A stretch of DNA of 64,000 nucleotides from contig CM024753.1 in NCBI GenBank assembly GCA_014218235.1, positions 174,878,348 to 174,942,347 on the forward strand. The letters are read 5' to 3'. Below, piece by piece: positions 20,412-32,489 of the stretch (position 1 is the stretch's first letter; each line of letters opens with the position of its first letter). This DNA is from Colocasia esculenta. Its lineage: Eukaryota; Streptophyta; Magnoliopsida; Alismatales; Araceae. The notes under the pieces are model-generated. The model was given only the letters and a program-made list of their open reading frames with translations, made no database searches and was not told where the DNA came from. The position numbers and the translations under genes were made by a program.

Positions 20412-21348
20412 CACCTGTCCTGCCTTGCATTTCAGCAACTTTTCATGATAGAACTCTTGCTTAAACTTCATCCTAATAGCCCAGCAAGTTACCCTCTTAA
20501 TTACTTTGGTATTTGCTGTCATTCTACTATAAATATTACCCACTTTAAGTACCTTACTCACCATTGAATTATCCTTGAAGTCGTCAACTACGAATGGTAC
20601 TCCGTTGAGTCCATTTTCCTGTATTTGGTAATTGAGTTCACATAACCTGATGTCCTGAGAGCTCATATGCTTGAACACCTTGTGAGATATGATTAATTGA
20701 TGATGATGACATTTATTGGGTCCTTGGACCCCCCTTGATTAATATGTTTGTGCAAATAGGGCTGGTCCAGTCCTGGGAGGAGCACCCAAATTCATTTTCG
20801 GACCACGTGGAATGATAAAGGGCGTCAGGATGTCTGGCATTGCATCAAATACTTTTTGACTATGGTCATCATGTTACCTGTCCTGTGAGAATTTATATAT
20901 GAACCAAACTATGAGATTCACTGTGAATTCCTGAGCACATTTTGTATTTCAGTACTACTGTTCCAATTTCACTATCATATTAAGATACTTGTTCGTTCAT
21001 CTTTGATATCAGTCAAGTCTTTTCCTTGATCATCATACAATTTAATCCTTTGATTTGAGAATTTGAATCCTACTGGGCTAGTTAGTTCACCAAATCCTAC
21101 TTTTTCAGGTATCTGCAGTTCTAAAAGGCGGGACATCGGGATATGTGTGTGGAGAGACCAACCATGGTGGCATTTTATTTTTACAATGCAAATCAAGAAC
21201 CATGTAACACCTATTTAATGTGAATAATAATTTTTAATTAGTGAAGCCTCTGAGCAAATTTAATGTTCAATTAGTTCAGTTTTACTCTTGATTTCTCGTT
21301 CGCTCACGTTCCGGCATTTATAGATATATTAAATGACGGGACGTGACA

Positions 21349-21578
21349 ATATTCATGGCACTATAGTTCAGGGTAGCCCTTCTAATCTGTTCCCTAGTCC
21401 AGGTTTCTTCCTCTCCCTGGTTCTCATAGGGACCTACCTCGACTACTTTCCAGATTTCATAGTTTTGGGCTCTAAGGAAGACTTGCATTCTATTCTTCCA
21501 ATAGGAGTAGTCAGTCCCATTGAAGAAGGGTGGCCTATTAATGGAATGACCCTCAGCTATGAACCCTCTGGAATCCAT
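21349..21578 (-). pseudogene. Gag N-terminus of element B
   Basis: Starts at ATG 21578 (MDSRGFIAEGHSINRPPFF), the same start as C (37830), about 100 bp after the PBS. It includes GTDYSYWKNRM, the typical beginning of copia-type gag, up to RRATLNYSAMN, where the TSD of G2 interrupts it. The upstream MFPLLHHQF extension is not needed. Confidence 0.88.
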
Positions 21579-21680
21579 TGAATCAAATTGATGGTGTAAT
21601 AAAGGAAACACTTAGCAAGCAAGGAAGTAAAACACACAGAACAAACAGAAAGCACTCAGATCAGATCAGATATAAACCTG

Positions 21681-21691
21681 CTCTGATACCA
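21681..21691 (-). other. Primer binding site of element B (tRNA-iMet type)
   Basis: The minus strand reads TGGTATCAGAG, two bases inside the 5' LTR, and continues CAGG. Confidence 0.92.
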
Positions 21692-22668
21692 ATTGTAGGA
21701 TCGAAATTAGGTTGGACTAGATCTAGAAGGGGGGGGGGGGGTTGAATAGATCTAGGCCAAAAACTGCGGAAGCTTAGCCAATTTAAATCAATACTTTGAA
21801 TCAGAGGCAATTTGAAAGAGCACTTTACAGAACTGATGAGTGATTGTGTGAATTATATGATTAGAGTGTGAGATCAAGTTGAATATAAGTGAATTCGAAA
21901 AACCCTATGCATACATCTAGCGCAAAGTGAATTTGAATCACAAACAAACCACTGCACATAGATTTTTTAGGTGGTTCGAAATCACACCACGTGATTCCTA
22001 CATTCACCCCTCACACTGTGAGGATCCACTACACAACTTGGATACACCACACACACTGGAGCCTGACAACTCCAACACACTGAGTTCTACAACTCACACA
22101 ACCTCTAGAGCAAGACTACTCTAGACACCCGAGCACAACTGCTCAACCACAACTGAGTACAACGACTCAACACTGAGCACACAGGCTCACAAACAACTTG
22201 CTAGAACAAAAACACAAAGATCCAGATCCTCTAGCAAAGATCTAATCTATAAAGGTTCATCCAAGAAGATTGATGCAAAAGTTCATGCACAATCTCAAGA
22301 ATGACCTAGAAGAAACAAGGGGAATGAGGATTGAGTGTAAGATCCTTGTTCTTCAAGTATACTCCCTTGTAGAGACTGAATTGGGAAGAAGCTTGATCCT
22401 TGAAGTCCCTGGCCGATGCTCTGCAACTTGCGCTTTGGGATCTTCCTTGAAGTCTTCTCAATTGACTGCCTCTACTTGATCTGCTCCCTTGAAGTGATCC
22501 GATTGCATCTTCAATGATCAAACTCCACTTCTCGTGCTTGGACAGATGAGAATTGTCTTGAGGAAGCACCAGAGAGCAAGAATGGGGAGGAGAACACTTA
22601 TTGCCGCCAAACGAATTTCTGGAAGGCTCTGAAAGGTTCTCTTGTTGGTTGGATGGCCAATTGGAGGG

Positions 22669-22676
22669 TATTTATA
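22669..22676 (-). promoter_or_regulatory. TATA box of B's 5' LTR
   Basis: GGGCTATAAATACCC on the minus strand, about 120 bp downstream of the nearest GTCGAC palindrome. It is the likely promoter of B's genomic RNA. Confidence 0.8.
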
Positions 22677-22796
22677 GCCCAATGTGTCCAAAAGTACCCT
22701 TGGGGGTCGTGGGCACATGATCCAAGGCCGATCCACATGATCCCTAGAGTGCCACGTGTCCAGATGTGACTTAAGGTGAAAAAGTTTCCGGAGTGT

Positions 22797-23121
22797 GTCG
22801 ACCTGCCCATGGGGTGTGTCGACACACTGTCCTAAACTCGCACAAAGGGTTCTCTGGGAAGGGTCTCTAGTGTCGACACTACTTCAGGCTGTGTCGACAC
22901 ACTGTCCAGAACTGGCAAACAGGTCTTCTGGGAACTGGATCTAGTGTCGACACCACTTGAGCCTGTGTCGACACACTATACAGATCTGTTAATTGGGATC
23001 TCTGGGAGCTGGGTCTAGTTTCGACACCACTTGAGGCTATGTCGACACACTTGACCTTTTCTTCATCATTTTGCCTTAGGGTTTGAAGCATTGTGTCGAC
23101 ACTAGTAGGGGGTGTGTCGAC
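22797..23121. repeat. Palindrome array of B's 5' LTR (five pairs of GTCGAC)
   Basis: Cores at 22797/22818, 22872/22893, 22946/22967, 23020 (TTCGAC)/23041 and 23095/23116. Every pair is 21 bp apart, and units repeat at 74-75 bp. Confidence 0.93.
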
Positions 23122-23354
23122 ACTACCCTTGCAAGAAATGTCTGTCCTTGAGAAATAAACACATAAATCATTAGTACAATGTATTGTCATGAATATAAAT
23201 GATAAAATGTGTTTGTAAACATCTTTTTGAATATTGTTGCTATATGTGTGATGTTGTTAACATGTTCCATTTTATTGTGCATTAAAATCACAACTTGTCA
23301 TCATCAAAATTATGAGGGGAAATGTATAAAGTTCACACTCAACCCAACAGGTGA

Positions 23355-23733
23355 TTACTTCTGATTCATCCATTTTATTTCTGAAGACCCATCTGGTCCC
23401 AATAATTAGATGGTCAGAAGGTCTAGGGACAAGAGTCCAAACCTGGCTGCGTTGGAACTGATTAAGTTCCTCTTGCATAGCAAGGATCCAAGATTCATCA
23501 GCCAGTGCATCATTGATTGTCCTAGGCTCAATTTGAGAGACTAAAGCAGAAAAATCACAAGGAATGTGCATACCTCTTGTTCTTACCCTTTCTTGAGGAT
23601 CACCTATAATATTTTCTCTTGGATGATCTCTGTGATACCTCAATTCTCTAGGCAGTTCTTCTTGTTGTTCTTCTTGATGTTGAAGTTCTTCTAGGGGAGG
23701 ATCTTCCTTTTCTTCTTCTTTTTTCTTCTTCAA
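23355..23733 (-). pseudogene. RT N-terminal region of element A
   Basis: Contains EPRTINDALADESWILAMQEEL, VWTLVPRP and GTRWVFRNKMDE, the usual start of Copia RT, preceded by a Glu/Gln-rich linker. The frame ends at the right TSD of element B (ggtga, 23350-23354) and resumes at 4117 with TRNKARLVAQ. Confidence 0.92.
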
Positions 23734-23785
23734 GAGATGTTTTCTCTAGATCCCTACACAGATCTTCAACATAGTCTTCTTCTTC

Positions 23786-24480
23786 TTATATTCTCTTAAT
23801 AGAAGGGTTAGTCTCATCAAATAAGATATACACTGTTTGTTCTATAGTTAAAGTTCTTCTATTAAATACTTTGTATCCTCTAGGTTTTGAAATATATCCT
23901 AACAAAAGTCCTTCATCACTTTTAGCATTTAACTTTTCTAAATTATCTTTACCATTATTCAAATAAAACACTTACAACCAAAAGGTCGAAGATGACTGAT
24001 GTTGGGCTTCTTTTCTTTGTACAGCTCATATGGGGTCTTCTTTAGAATTGGTCTGATCATGCACCTGTTGATGATGTAGCATGCTGTGTTGACTGCTTCT
24101 GCCCAGAAATACCTTGGTAAATTGTACTCTATAAGCATAGTCCTGGCCATGTCTAACAGTGTTCTATTCTTTCTTTCTGCTACTCCATTCTGTTGAGGTG
24201 TTCTTGGTGCAGAGAAATTGTGTTTAATTTCATTTTCTTCACAGAACTTCATGAACTCTTCATTCTTGAATTCTCCACCATGATCAGATCTGATATGATA
24301 ATCTGAAAATTTTGATTCTTTTGTACTACTTTGCTGAACTTTAGAAAAGCTGAAAAAGTTTCTAATTTGGCTTAAGAAGGATACCCAAGTATATCTTGAG
24401 TAGTCATCCACTATTACATAGCCATACAATTTTCCTCCAAGACTGACTGTTTTATAGGTCCAAACAAATCCATATGAATG
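23786..24480 (-). pseudogene. Integrase of element A
   Basis: The core is intact in frame 24429-23959: VDDYSRYTW, SDHGGEFKN and NGVAERKNRT give D-D-E with 35 residues between the last two. It is followed by YFWAEAVNTACYIINR and PYELYKEKKP. The C-terminal part (LLLGYISKPRGYKVFNRRT) is at 23971-23786 in another frame. The function would be insertion of the cDNA with a 5-bp TSD. Confidence 0.93.
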
Positions 24481-24534
24481 AGCTCAAAGGCTTGGAAGTT
24501 TGACCACTATTTTGGACTGAAATGATGTCTTGGT

Positions 24535-25090
24535 TTACTTCCCCTTTGCACAGGCTGTACATATTCCAGACTTCTTTAGCTTTATCTTTGGAAGACCTTC
24601 AACTAGATCATGCTTAATCAATTTTTTGATTACTGAGGTGCTTGCATGACCTAATCTTTTGTGCCACAAATCAAATTCTTCACTTTTGGTGGCTGCAAGA
24701 CATAGATTTACTTCTTTTAATTCTGCTAACTGTAAGGTGTACAATTTTTTTACTCTTTGAGCTTCGAACACTGTTTTTCCATCCTTTTGAATAATGCACT
24801 TGTCATTTTGAAATCTTACTAAATGACCCTTATCACATAGTTGACTGATGCTAATATGGTTGTGCTTCAATCCTTCTACATACATGACATCTTCTATCAA
24901 ATTCTTTTCTCTTGTTCCCACTGTCCCACATCCTAAGACTTTTCCTTTACCATTATCTCCATAAGTGACCTGACCACTTTCATTTCTAAAACTTGTAAAC
25001 AACTTCCTGTCACCTGTCATATGCCTTGAGCACCCACTATCCAAATACCATTTGGAAGCTCTCAGGCGACCCTGCAAATAAATTTAAGTT
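24535..25090 (-). pseudogene. Protease and GAG-pre-integrase of element A
   Basis: The 180-residue frame carries WYLDSGCSRHMTGD (aspartic protease DSG), VTYGDNGKG, SISQLCDKGH, then the zinc-binding HKRLGH and CTACAKGK of the pre-integrase HHCC domain. The order and spacing are normal for Copia. Confidence 0.92.
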
Positions 25091-25241
25091 GTAACTTTTG
25101 GTACCCAAATTTTCTTGGGTCCTTGATGGTTAGTCTTAGGGATCCAGTGCAAATGTCTAGTTGTGCATGTGCTGACAGTGTCCTAATTGATTGCAGTGAC
25201 TACAACATAAATCAAAAGCATTCTTAATGTGTGCAGTGTTA

Positions 25242-26838
25242 TTAAATTTTGTTTTGTTTATAAACATACTGGTCAACCTTTTTAGGATGTTTAATATCCT
25301 TTTCTTTTACAAATTGAGGAGTTGGATAAATTTTAGGATGCACAACATCTTCTTCATTGAGTGGAGGTGTGTATCCTACTCCATACTTTTTCTTATCTAT
25401 CCTAGAGCCTTTTAATCTAACAAACAAAGATGTTTTACAGTTAGATATTTTCTCTATAGTAGCTCTTAAGTAGTTGTTTTCTTCTTTTAACTTTTCTTCA
25501 TCCTTTAGTTCTTTTAAATTGATTCTATTTCCATAATTTTATTGTTTTTATTTTTTAAGTCTTCACACAACAATTCATTTGCTCTTTTAATTTCACTTAG
25601 ACTTTGTCCTAACCTTTCTGCTTCATTTTTCAGGAAGGTGTTGGCTTTTTCTTGATTTAGTAAATTTAATTTAACTATATTCATTTATTTGACTACTGTT
25701 TTATATTTTCATACAATTCATTGAAGGCATCTTCAAGACTATCAGAATCAGATTTAGAACAAGACGTAAAAGATGTTTCAGAATTTACCTGGTCTAGTCC
25801 TGCCATGAGGGCTAGATTGGCCTTTTCTTCTTCTTCAGATTCTGATGGTGGCTTCTTCATTATCCCATGCTACTGCCATTGCCTTTTTCTTGTATTTTCT
25901 GAACTTCTTCTCTTTACCTTTCTTCTTTTCAGATCTTTCTGCTTGATCCTTTTTCTTCAGCTTAGGACATTCAGATTTGTAATGTCCTGGTTGATTGCAT
26001 TCGTAGCAGGTTGGTTCCTTCTTCTTATCTTTCTTGAAGAATCTCTTAGAGCCAAACTTTTTTTTCTTGGCAAGGATCCTTTGCAATTTTCTTGACATCA
26101 TTGCCTCATCATCACTGTCATCTAATTTCTCCTTGGAGTCTTCAGAGGAAGAGGAATTTGCAACCTTCAAAGCATTTGGCATTTTTTTTCCGATGAACTT
26201 TCAGAAAATCTTCCATGTTAATTTCATGAGCCATTAGGGATCCAATTAACTTATCAATGGAAAGTTGAGTTAAGTCATGTGCTTCCTCAATGGCAGTGAC
26301 CTTAGGGGTCCAAACATTAGTTAATGATCATAGGATTTTCTTACTGTTTCTTCATTTGTAAGAACCTTTCCTAGAGAACTCAGTCCTACTATTATGTTGG
26401 AAAATCAATTGTACATCTGAGTTATGGTTTCATTTGGAAGTATTTTAAATTGTTCATATTGAGATACAAGAATGTCTATTCTAGTTTGTTTAACTCTATC
26501 AGTTCCTTCATATGTGACTTGTAGTTTGTCCCACATTTTTTTAGCAGTCCTACAAGCAGATAGTCTATTGAATTCTCTTTTGGATAGGGCACAACAAAGA
26601 TAATTTTTAGCCTTATAATTTAAAGACATGTTCCTTTTATCAGCTATGGAAAGACCAGAGGTAAATTCACCAAGAATTTCAAAATCACCTTGTTCTATTA
26701 CCTGCAACATATCAAAATCTGTGCCTCTGATGAAGCACTCCATCCACATCTTCCAATACTGATAATCTTCACCATGAAAGAATGGTGGCCTTGTAACAGA
26801 CTGACCTTCATAGTTGTGAGCTTCAGTTGCCCTTTCTT
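25242..26838 (-). pseudogene. Gag of element A
   Basis: The copia-type gag domain is at 26838-26405 (RPPFFHGEDYQYW in the upstream frame, then MWMECFIRGTDFD, KKMWDKLQ, ILVSQYEQF). The CCHC knuckle CYECNQPGHYKSEC is at 25967-26010, in an extremely Lys-rich context. A degraded coiled-coil tail extends to 25242. Element C inserted just before the first conserved residues (TSD ttctt). I find no in-frame ATG ahead of RPPFF and an in-frame stop just upstream, so the original start codon has been lost or another start was used. Confidence 0.88.
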
Positions 26839-27819
26839 TGTAGGATCGAAAAAGCGATGGACCAGATCTAGAAGGGGGGGGGGGTTGATAGATCTAGGCC
26901 AAATACTGCGGAAGTTTAGCCAATTTTAAAGATGCTTTGAATCGGAGACAATTTAGAAAAGCAATTCACAGATCTGATGAGTGATTGTGTGAATTAAGTG
27001 ATTAAAGTGTGTGATCAAGTTGATTAGAAGTGAAATAAAAAATCCTATGCATACATCTAACACAAAGTAAAGTTAAATCACAGATCAAACCACTGTACAT
27101 AGATTTTTAGGTGGTTCGGAAATCACACCATGTGATTCCTACATCCACCCCTCACACAGTGAGGCTCCACTATTCAACTTGAATACACCACACACTGGAG
27201 CTCGACAACTCCAACACACTGAGTTCACAAACTCACACACAACCTCTAGAGCAAGACTACTCTAGAAACCTGAGCACAACTGCTCAACCACAACCTGAGT
27301 GCGACGACTCAACACAATTGAGCACAAAGGCTCACAACCAACTTGCTAGATCAAAAACAACAAGATCCAGATCCTCTAGCAATGATCTGATCCATAAAGA
27401 GTTCCTTCAAGGAGACTAGTGCAACAAATCATGCACAATCTCAAGAATGACTCAGAAGAACTAAGGGGAATTGAGGAGTTGTATGTAAAATCCTTGTTCT
27501 TCAGATGAACTCCTCGTAGAAGACTGAATTGAGAAGATGCTTGAACTCTTGAAGTCCCTGGGCGATGCTCTGCAATTGTGCCTCTGGATCTTCCTTGAAC
27601 TCTTCTCAATTGGCTGCTTCTACTCGATCTGCTCCCTTGGAAGTGATCTCACTTCATCTTCATGGATCAATATTCACTTCTTGTGCTTGCAAGGATGGGA
27701 ATTGGCTTGAAGCAGCAAAAGGAGAGCAAGAACGGGGAGGAGACCTCTGTCTTTCCGCCAAAGAAACTTTTCTGGAAGGCTCTGAGGTGTTCTCTTTGGT
27801 TGGATGGCCAATAGGAGGG

Positions 27820-27827
27820 TATTTATA
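27820..27827 (-). promoter_or_regulatory. TATA box of C's 3' LTR
   Basis: TATAAATA on the minus strand in the same context as in B, 121 bp downstream of the first GTCGAC core at 27948. Confidence 0.78.
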
Positions 27828-27947
27828 GCCCAATGTGTCCAAAAGTACCCTTGGGGTGTGTGGGCACATGATCCAAGGCCGATCCACAAGATCCTTAGAG
27901 TGCCACGTGTCCAGGTGGGACTTAAAGTGAAAACGTTTCCGGAGTGT

Positions 27948-28198
27948 GTCGACCTGACCATGGAGTGTGTCGACACACTGTCCCATTTCTGCAGAACTGG
28001 CCCTCTGGGAGAGGTCACTAGTGTCGACACTGCTTGGGACTGTGTCGACACACTGTCCCAACCTGTCAACTGGGTTCTCTGGGAGCTGGGTCTAGTGTCG
28101 ACACTGCCTGGGACTGTGTCGACACACTTGACCATTTCTTCATGACTTTGCCTTAGGGTTTGATACCCTGTGTCGACACCAGTAGTGGGTGTGTCGAC
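27948..28198. repeat. Palindrome array of C's 3' LTR (four pairs of GTCGAC)
   Basis: Cores at 27948/27969, 28023/28044, 28097/28118 and 28172/28193: pairs exactly 21 bp apart, units 74-75 bp. Confidence 0.93.
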
Positions 28199-28424
28199 AC
28201 TACCCTTGCACGAAATGTATGTCCCTGAGAAATAAACACATAAATCATTAGTCCAATGTATTATCATGAATATATATGACAAAATGTGTTTGGAAACGTA
28301 TTTTTGAATATTGTTATAACATGTGTGATGTATCTAACATGTTCCATTCATTGTGCATTAAAATCACAACTTGTCATCATCAAAATTATGAGGGGAATGT
28401 ATTAAATTCACACTCAACCCAACC

Positions 28425-28440
28425 ATCTCCCCCTTTTGAT
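28425..28440 (-). other. Polypurine tract of element C
   Basis: The minus strand reads AAAAGGGGGAGAT before the 3' LTR. Further GGGGAG copies lie near 28854, 32116, 32201 and 32434. Confidence 0.82.
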
Positions 28441-28940
28441 GATGACAACATTAAGTCCACATGAAGGTTTGAATTTTCAATGAAATGTGATTTTAAGCCA
28501 TTTATTCACACAATATTCAATCACATACATACTGAAAGACAATGAGCACATGTTTTAGCATTTTCATTTATATTCATCAAAGGCCATTGGGCACATTTAG
28601 CAACATTTGACAATTTTGCACAATTAAGTACACAATGTTACTGACAACCAATTTTTTCATTAATGGCCAAAAAACCATACAAGTTTGACATTTACAATCA
28701 TCCATTCATTGACATTCATAGACAATCATTCATTCATTGACATTCATAGACAATCATTCATTCCAAGGATTTTCAATCACATTCAAAACAAGTATTCCAT
28801 TCCTTCTCATTCACACAGATATTCAATTACATTCCAAAAACAAGTGTTTTTCTTCTCCCCTTTGACATCATCAAAAGATAAAATACATCAAGCAGGTGGA
28901 GGAGGAGGAGGAAGAGGAAGAAGGATGGACTCAATGGTCT

Positions 28941-30814
28941 TCAACCTTGACTCCATTGCTGCAAGGTTGGATCTGAGTTGAGTTTGCATTGTTGACAGCC
29001 TTGTGTGTAGCAACTCTTCCAACCTTTGACTGTTTTCATACATGTTGGACTGAAAGGCAGACAAGTCAGCTGAAATGGCTGTGAACCTGAAGAAGAGCTT
29101 GCAAATCCATGTCTGTTGATATCTCTGAGCTCCTTCTTAAGAGTAGACATCTCATTGTCTATGTGAGCTGATAGGTTCTTCATGCCTTCCAAATCATCAA
29201 CCATGTGAGCAAATGAAAGTCTAGTCTTTGAAATTGATTCACTGCTTCCTGACTGTTGAATAAATTCTTCTGAGAATTTCCTAATATCCCTTCAAGGACC
29301 TTTTCCAGCGTGTCCTGATGTTCCTTTAACTGAAGGGATGCATCACCCAAAGTGTCAATTAGCCTGTTAAATATTTGGGTGGCATGATCTGCTGCTTCTT
29401 TCTGCTTAATGAACTGAGCATTCAGAATTCTCCAACCTTTGAATTCTGAGCTCAAAACTCTCTGACATCTGGAGGATGGAAGAGCTGATGGTATCAAACT
29501 TGTCATTCAAAAAAGAATATAGCTCTGGTGGAACAGAAGGTCCACCAGTGGAAGCAGAGGCAGATGCTTGGTAATGTGGAGTGAAGAAGGAATTTCCACA
29601 TCAGGGAGATGTGGTGAAGAGGCTTGAAATGAGGTGTGTGAGGAACATCCTGGGGTATAGGTGCTCCAATCTCATTTGGAGGCTGGTCCTCTTGATCATG
29701 TGGAGATTGGGCAACCTCAGGAGGTGGTTCTACAATCTCAGGAACCACTGGGGCTTCAACAACTACAGGACCTCTTCTTACTTGATCACCTTCAAGTCTG
29801 AATCCCATGAACTTTTGCAAATGCTTGAAGCAATAGATGTTGGACTTAGGGATTCACTGGGCTTGCTCATTCTCAAAAGATACTCCAAAATGCTGAAAAA
29901 CTGGTGTGAGATGAGCTGCATAAGGAAGGGATCTATGTAGATCTTTCCTTGTAGTCTCTGACATTATCTGGTACATAATCACATGCAAATTGATCTTTAT
30001 GTCTTTCTTCATGCAGTATAGGATGAATCTCTGGATATCTGTAAGCTGTCCCTTCCACCACCTGAGGTGTGATAATAGTGGTGAGAATGTGATGGATCAG
30101 TCTCAAGACAGGTGGGAAGGTGTTGGTGTTAAACCTGGTGACATAAGTCTGCTTGGGGTCAGACTTATCAGCTGGGAGTCCAGTCAACAAAGAATAAGCC
30201 TCATGAAGGTCAAATTCAAATTCATGGTAGTCAGCACCTTCATCAGGAATCTAAACAATGTCGCAGCCAACTCAGTAGGCAAATCTATCAATACACCTTT
30301 GACCTCAGATTGGTAACCCTCAGGTGTACATTCCAAATTCAAGTAGAACTCTTGAACAAGTCTGGGATATATGGTCCTGAATTCAGATATGAATGGCAGC
30401 CAAGTCTGAAAACTGAAGTATTGAAAGACTTCTGGGAAGGCAGTGGCTAAGTCATTGTCGACTAAACACAGCTCTAGGCTTTAGGATAGATTTCCCTTCA
30501 CTAGCCAACTTTGAAGGGGTTGCCTCAGAGGGCTGAGATGACCCAGATGAAGTTGAGGAAGATTCCGCAGAAACTTCAGGGGAAGAGGCCAAAATCTTCC
30601 TCCTAGGGGTGCAGATCCCCTTTGGGAAGGACCTCTACTGGAAGAGGATGCCCTACCTCTCTTTGATGGTGTAGGAGATGCAGAAGAACCCCTGGCTGGC
30701 AACAGGGTCATGTCGACGCTTGCTTCTCCTTTCTGTGGGTTGTTCTTCCACTGCAATAGGTCTGGCGGTTGCCCTAGACCGAGCACCACGGCGGGGCATT
30801 TGCTTGGGAGCCAT
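28941..30814 (-). pseudogene. Envelope-position ORF of element C, multiply frameshifted
   Basis: Begins at ATG 30814 with MAPKQMPRRGARSR, the same start as B. Recognisable blocks: ERRSKRRHD; the plant transposon protein-like region (TYVTRFNTNTFPPVLRLIHH, 30190-29933); KFMGFRLEGDQVRRGP (29820); and the C-terminal coiled coil (DDLEGMKNLSAHIDNEM, to 28941). At least five frame changes separate them. Confidence 0.82.
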
Positions 30815-30942
30815 GGTTGCAGGAGAAGAAGGATGAACAGGGTATGGAGGAGATGGGGGAAAGAGAATGGAGACAGAGAAGGATGTGAGGAGGGAAGGAA
30901 ATGAAAACTCTTGCCGTTTTCAAAGGCAAATGGCGGCCATGG

Positions 30943-31111
30943 GTCGACCTGGAGAAGAAAAAGGGGGGTTTTGGTAAGAAACCGCGGGTACATGTTTCCT
31001 TAACCAGCGCCCATGAGAAAGACCCGCCAGGAACTGCCATGTGTCGACACAAGACATGGGTGTGTCGACCTGGGCTATGAAGTGTCGACACAGGAGTGTG
31101 GATGTGTCGAC
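30943..31111. repeat. GTCGAC palindromes upstream of C's env-position ORF
   Basis: Cores at 31043, 31064, 31084 and 31106 (spacing 21, 20, 22), and one at 30943. The layout is the same as in B at 11766-11937. Confidence 0.88.
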
Positions 31112-31129
31112 CTGGCCTGAAGAAGTTTT

Positions 31130-32145
31130 GAAGTTTTGAGCATGAGGAAAATTTGAAAATTTTGGGAAATCTTAACATGATGAAATATGGATGGAATCAA
31201 CGTGACAAGGATTTTTAAGAGATAAAAAAATCATTTGTCATATTTTTACAAAAATCCAACAAACTTCAAGTTTTACACAACAACCTACAAGATATTTTCA
31301 TTAATTGACTTGAGCCATTAAAATGATAGTTTGAGTGATATAGAACATTCAATAGCCAATGACAAACTACCATATTCTCCAAATCAAAGAAATAGAAATG
31401 TCTTTTAGATTGAAATCACTTGTGATGAAGTTAAACAACTTTGAGCACACTGATGGAAGACAAGGATGTTGATTTTAAGTAATTCTCCTTGGACACATTT
31501 TTTTTTAATTAATCAAACTATCAAATGTAGTAAATCTTTTTCACTCAAGAACTAATGCTTTTTACACACCATAGTCCCTGGTTACTAAAGATTTACCCAT
31601 TATCCAGTTTCAAGGGGTAAATGACAACCTTTTGACATGAAAATATACGTTTATCAGACGCCAATATTTCCAGTTACTCAGTCATCATCAAAATGTATAG
31701 ATCATTTTTTTTGAATTTTTGAACCCCTTTGAACAGAGATAGCAATAATACCTCATGACATACATGGCACTTCATTCATTGTGAAGGTTTGTAGTTTCTC
31801 AGCATTTGTGCCATTGCTCTGTTGAATAATAAATGGAAGGAGAATTTTATAAAATTGAGATCATTTATATCTCACATCAGTTGCAAAGAAGGTGTTTAAA
31901 GTCAAAGCACACATGATTTTTCAGTCTTTGAAAGAGATTTAAATTTCTGTAGTCTTGAAGAGTATAGTTGAGAGTTGACTGCAAAAATGTAGTAGATCAA
32001 TCAAAAAGTCATTTTGAGGTTCTAGCCAAACTTAATGAGCACATCATGAGTGGAAGTTGATATAACTCAAGAGGAATCTTGAATTTTGTAAAAGAATGAG
32101 TAGTGAATTCATTAGCTCCCCTGAAATGATGATTCCAAAATTTCA
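31130..32145. other. Non-coding spacer of C between RNase H and env-position ORF
   Basis: AT-rich, no ORF, closely similar to B 11945-12765. Nothing else seen. Confidence 0.7.
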
Positions 32146-32400
32146 TCAGGATAAAGATAAGCAAGAATTGGGAAAACTAAATGTTTTTTTTTGAAGAAAA
32201 AGCTCCCCCTCAACAATTGCATATTTAATTCTTGATACTTGGCGGAGACATATACTCGCATAGTGAAAGTGTCCAGACAAGCAGAACTTGTCCTTCTTCA
32301 AATCACCATTTGATATACCAAGAATTTCAACACAATGTGAGTTGAAGAATTTATTAACAAAAAGAAATGGAAGTTGATTTGAGAGAGATGTGAACAACAT
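32146..32400 (-). pseudogene. Counterpart in C of B's 164-residue ORF
   Basis: Shares NQLPFL, NKFFNSHCVE, LGISNGDLKKDKFCLSGHFHYA with B, then leaves the frame because of a 2-bp deletion near 32255. Function unknown. Confidence 0.45.
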
Positions 32401-32489
32401 GAATCAAGGAAGCAAAGAGAAATGATGGAACAATAACTCCCCCTCAGAACATGCCTAAACACTCAACCCAAAGAGAGTTATCAAGAAGA

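Larger units (their letters stand above)
18317..21348 (+). mobile_element. Solo LTR G2 (3032 bp, probably Ty3/Gypsy) inside B gag
   Basis: Ends TGTAACTCCCCGAA and GGGACGTGACA, with a perfect TSD atatt at 18312-18316 and 21349-21353. Termini of this kind are typical of long-LTR Gypsy (Tekay/Del-like) elements. There is no gag or pol. A TATA box (TATAAAA, 18979-18985) suggests transcription to the right, opposite to B. An array of CTGTCGACAG pairs lies at 20235-20411. The ORFs inside it (for example 18898-19260) are pyrimidine-rich leader sequence, not genes. It splits gag between LNYSAMN and the following Cys/His part, and the gag frame resumes after it. Confidence 0.93.
4118..23349 (-). mobile_element. 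Element B: Sirevirus-type Ty1/Copia retrotransposon, full span with nested insertions
   Basis: LTRs lie at 6243-9242 (3', plus the stray terminal tgtag at 4118-4122) and 21694-23349 (5'). The TSD ggtga is at 4113-4117 and 23350-23354. LTR ends are TG...CA on the minus strand. A PBS of initiator-Met type follows the 5' LTR and a strong polypurine tract precedes the 3' LTR. Internal order on the minus strand is gag with zinc knuckle and coiled coil, protease, integrase, RT, RNase H, a non-coding spacer, and the env-position ORF. Three later insertions (G1, a hAT element, G2) lie inside it. Without the hAT element and its duplicated 8 bp, the 3' LTR is about 1652 bp against 1656 bp for the 5' LTR. 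Frameshifts are frequent in RT. Confidence 0.95.
21694..23349 (-). repeat. 5' LTR of element B (1656 bp)
   Basis: TGTTGGGTTGAG...GATCCTACA on the minus strand. It is nearly identical to the 3' LTR apart from scattered substitutions and a change in the G-run (13 G at 21729-21741 against 7). It contains U3 with the palindrome array, the TATA box at 22669-22676, and a long R/U5. Confidence 0.95.
26839..28424 (-). repeat. 3' LTR of element C
   Basis: Collinear with 37944-39528. The last base at the inner end is C rather than the expected A of CAACCCAACA. G-run of 11 at 26874-26884. Confidence 0.94.
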
